NCBI GenBank assembly: GCA_903813345.2
Contig: CAIIXF020000003.1
Span: 5,109,815 to 5,173,814, forward strand
Length of the DNA: 64,000 nucleotides
Reading direction: 5' to 3'
Source of the DNA: Owenia fusiformis
Lineage: Eukaryota; Annelida; Polychaeta; Sabellida; Oweniidae
Made by a program: the position numbers and the translations under genes. Below are positions 63,082 to 64,000 of the stretch, in pieces. The notes under the pieces are model-generated. The model made no database searches. It was not told the origin of the DNA and saw only the letters and a list, made by a program, of their open reading frames with translations. Position 1 is the first letter of the stretch, and each line of letters begins with the position of its first letter.

Positions 63082-64000
63082 AACCAGAACAACGGCAACG
63101 CCAAAGCGTAGCGAATCCCATCGAACAGCCATGGAGGGCATTTTTGCAAACAAAGGATATAGCAAAAATGGCAGCCATTTTTCAAAATGGCCGCCTTCTA
63201 CCAAAAGTGCCATTAGACCATGTGCCATGCTTATGGTATTCACATACCAAATATGAACAAAATCGCTCCATTACTTTTCAAGTTATAGTAAAATACATTA
63301 AAATGGCGGCCATTTTTCAAAATGGCCACCTTCTACCAAAAGTGCCATTAGACAGTGTGCCTTGCTTATAGTATTCACATACCAAATATGAACAAAATCG
63401 CTTCACTACTTTTCGAGTTATAGTAAAATATGTTAAAATGCCGAAATATTATTTTATCCTTTAGTATAGTGTTTAAATTATTATATTAGGACTAAAACTA
63501 ACTGCTCAACTTAAAAACTATTATGAGAGGATTTTATGAAACTGAATAAAAACTGCTAACCAGAACAACGGCAACGCCAAAGCGTAGCGAATCCCATCGA
63601 ACAGCCATGGAGGGCATTTTTGCAAACAAAGGATATAGCAAAAATGGCAGCCATTTTTCAAAATGGCCGCCTTCTACCAAAAGTGCCATTAGACCATGTG
63701 CCATGCTTATGGTATTCACATACCAAATATGAACAAAATCGCTCCATTACTTTTCAAGTTATAGTAAAATACATTAAAATGGCGGCCAATTTTCAAAATG
63801 GCCGCCTTCAACTAAAAGTGTCTTTAGACAGTGTGCAATGTTTATAGTATTCACATACCAAATATGAACAAAATCGCTCTACTACTTTTCGAGTTACAGC
63901 AAAAAGCGTAAAATAACGAGTAAAGACCGCCATTTTTCAAGATGGCTGCCATGTGCTTCTTTAATATCTACATTTCTAGCTTTATTAATGTCCTATATAA
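63082..64000 (+). mobile_element. two partial GGCCGCCATTTT family copies, 476 bp apart
   Basis: Copies start at 63082 and 63558 with ACCAGAACAACGGCAACGCC and are nearly identical over about 270 bp (to roughly 63310 and 63786), suggesting recent duplication. The first breaks off near 63440; the second runs off the right edge. Units and palindromes are as in 57861-59052. Confidence 0.8.

Overview
The window is eukaryotic, almost certainly from a marine invertebrate animal. Genes are split by GT-AG introns, intergenic and intronic DNA is AT-rich, and most of the length is minisatellites and non-autonomous transposons. The gene content (an msp130-like GPI-anchored glycoprotein, a secreted EGF-domain protein, an LRR membrane protein, an aldo-keto reductase and an N4BP1/KHNYN-type NYN ribonuclease), together with Penelope-like elements and repeats rich in GGCCGCCATTTT, fits a lophotrochozoan such as a mollusc, brachiopod or annelid. 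That placement is inference. No operon-like, bacterial or viral organisation is present.

Layout. (1) 1-560: a 93-bp minisatellite running in from the left edge, then a Penelope-like element (PLE) tail. (2) 1249-15248, plus strand: ten phase-consistent exons of an msp130-like gene whose 5' end lies outside the window. Its large introns hold TIR elements, a 23-bp minisatellite with an inserted LINE fragment, and a head-to-head double PLE. (3) 17634-20048, plus: an intact LRR type I membrane protein whose C-terminus runs into a 4.3-kb, 49-bp minisatellite. (4) 25365-26461, plus: a two-exon secreted protein with one EGF domain. (5) 26.7-32 kb: a cluster of foldback and mariner-type elements, one carrying a promoter-like segment and a small ORF. 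(6) 33233-44257, minus: a complete eight-exon aldo-keto reductase with an 8.7-kb intron full of MITEs. (7) 44.3-51.7 kb: intergenic DNA with several TIR elements. (8) 51778-62502, minus: the last four exons of an N4BP1/KHNYN-like NYN-domain ribonuclease, continuing past the right edge. Its introns hold foldback elements, an exact 201-bp duplication, a 59-bp minisatellite derived from one of its own exon/intron boundaries, and a 2.1-kb DNA transposon carrying a zinc-finger coding fragment.

The genes do not form an obvious pathway. The msp130-like, LRR and EGF genes all encode secreted or surface proteins and lie head to tail on the plus strand, but nothing here shows co-regulation. The most unusual feature is the exon-derived minisatellite at 59105-60135, which multiplies a splice acceptor about 15 times in front of the exon it came from. 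Other features worth checking are the LRR protein whose C-terminus is minisatellite-encoded, the transposon with a captured C2H2 finger, the foldback element with a CCAAT/TATA promoter, and a dispersed repeat packed with YY1-like palindromes. Exon models were built by hand from splice motifs, phase and family resemblance, without alignment tools.
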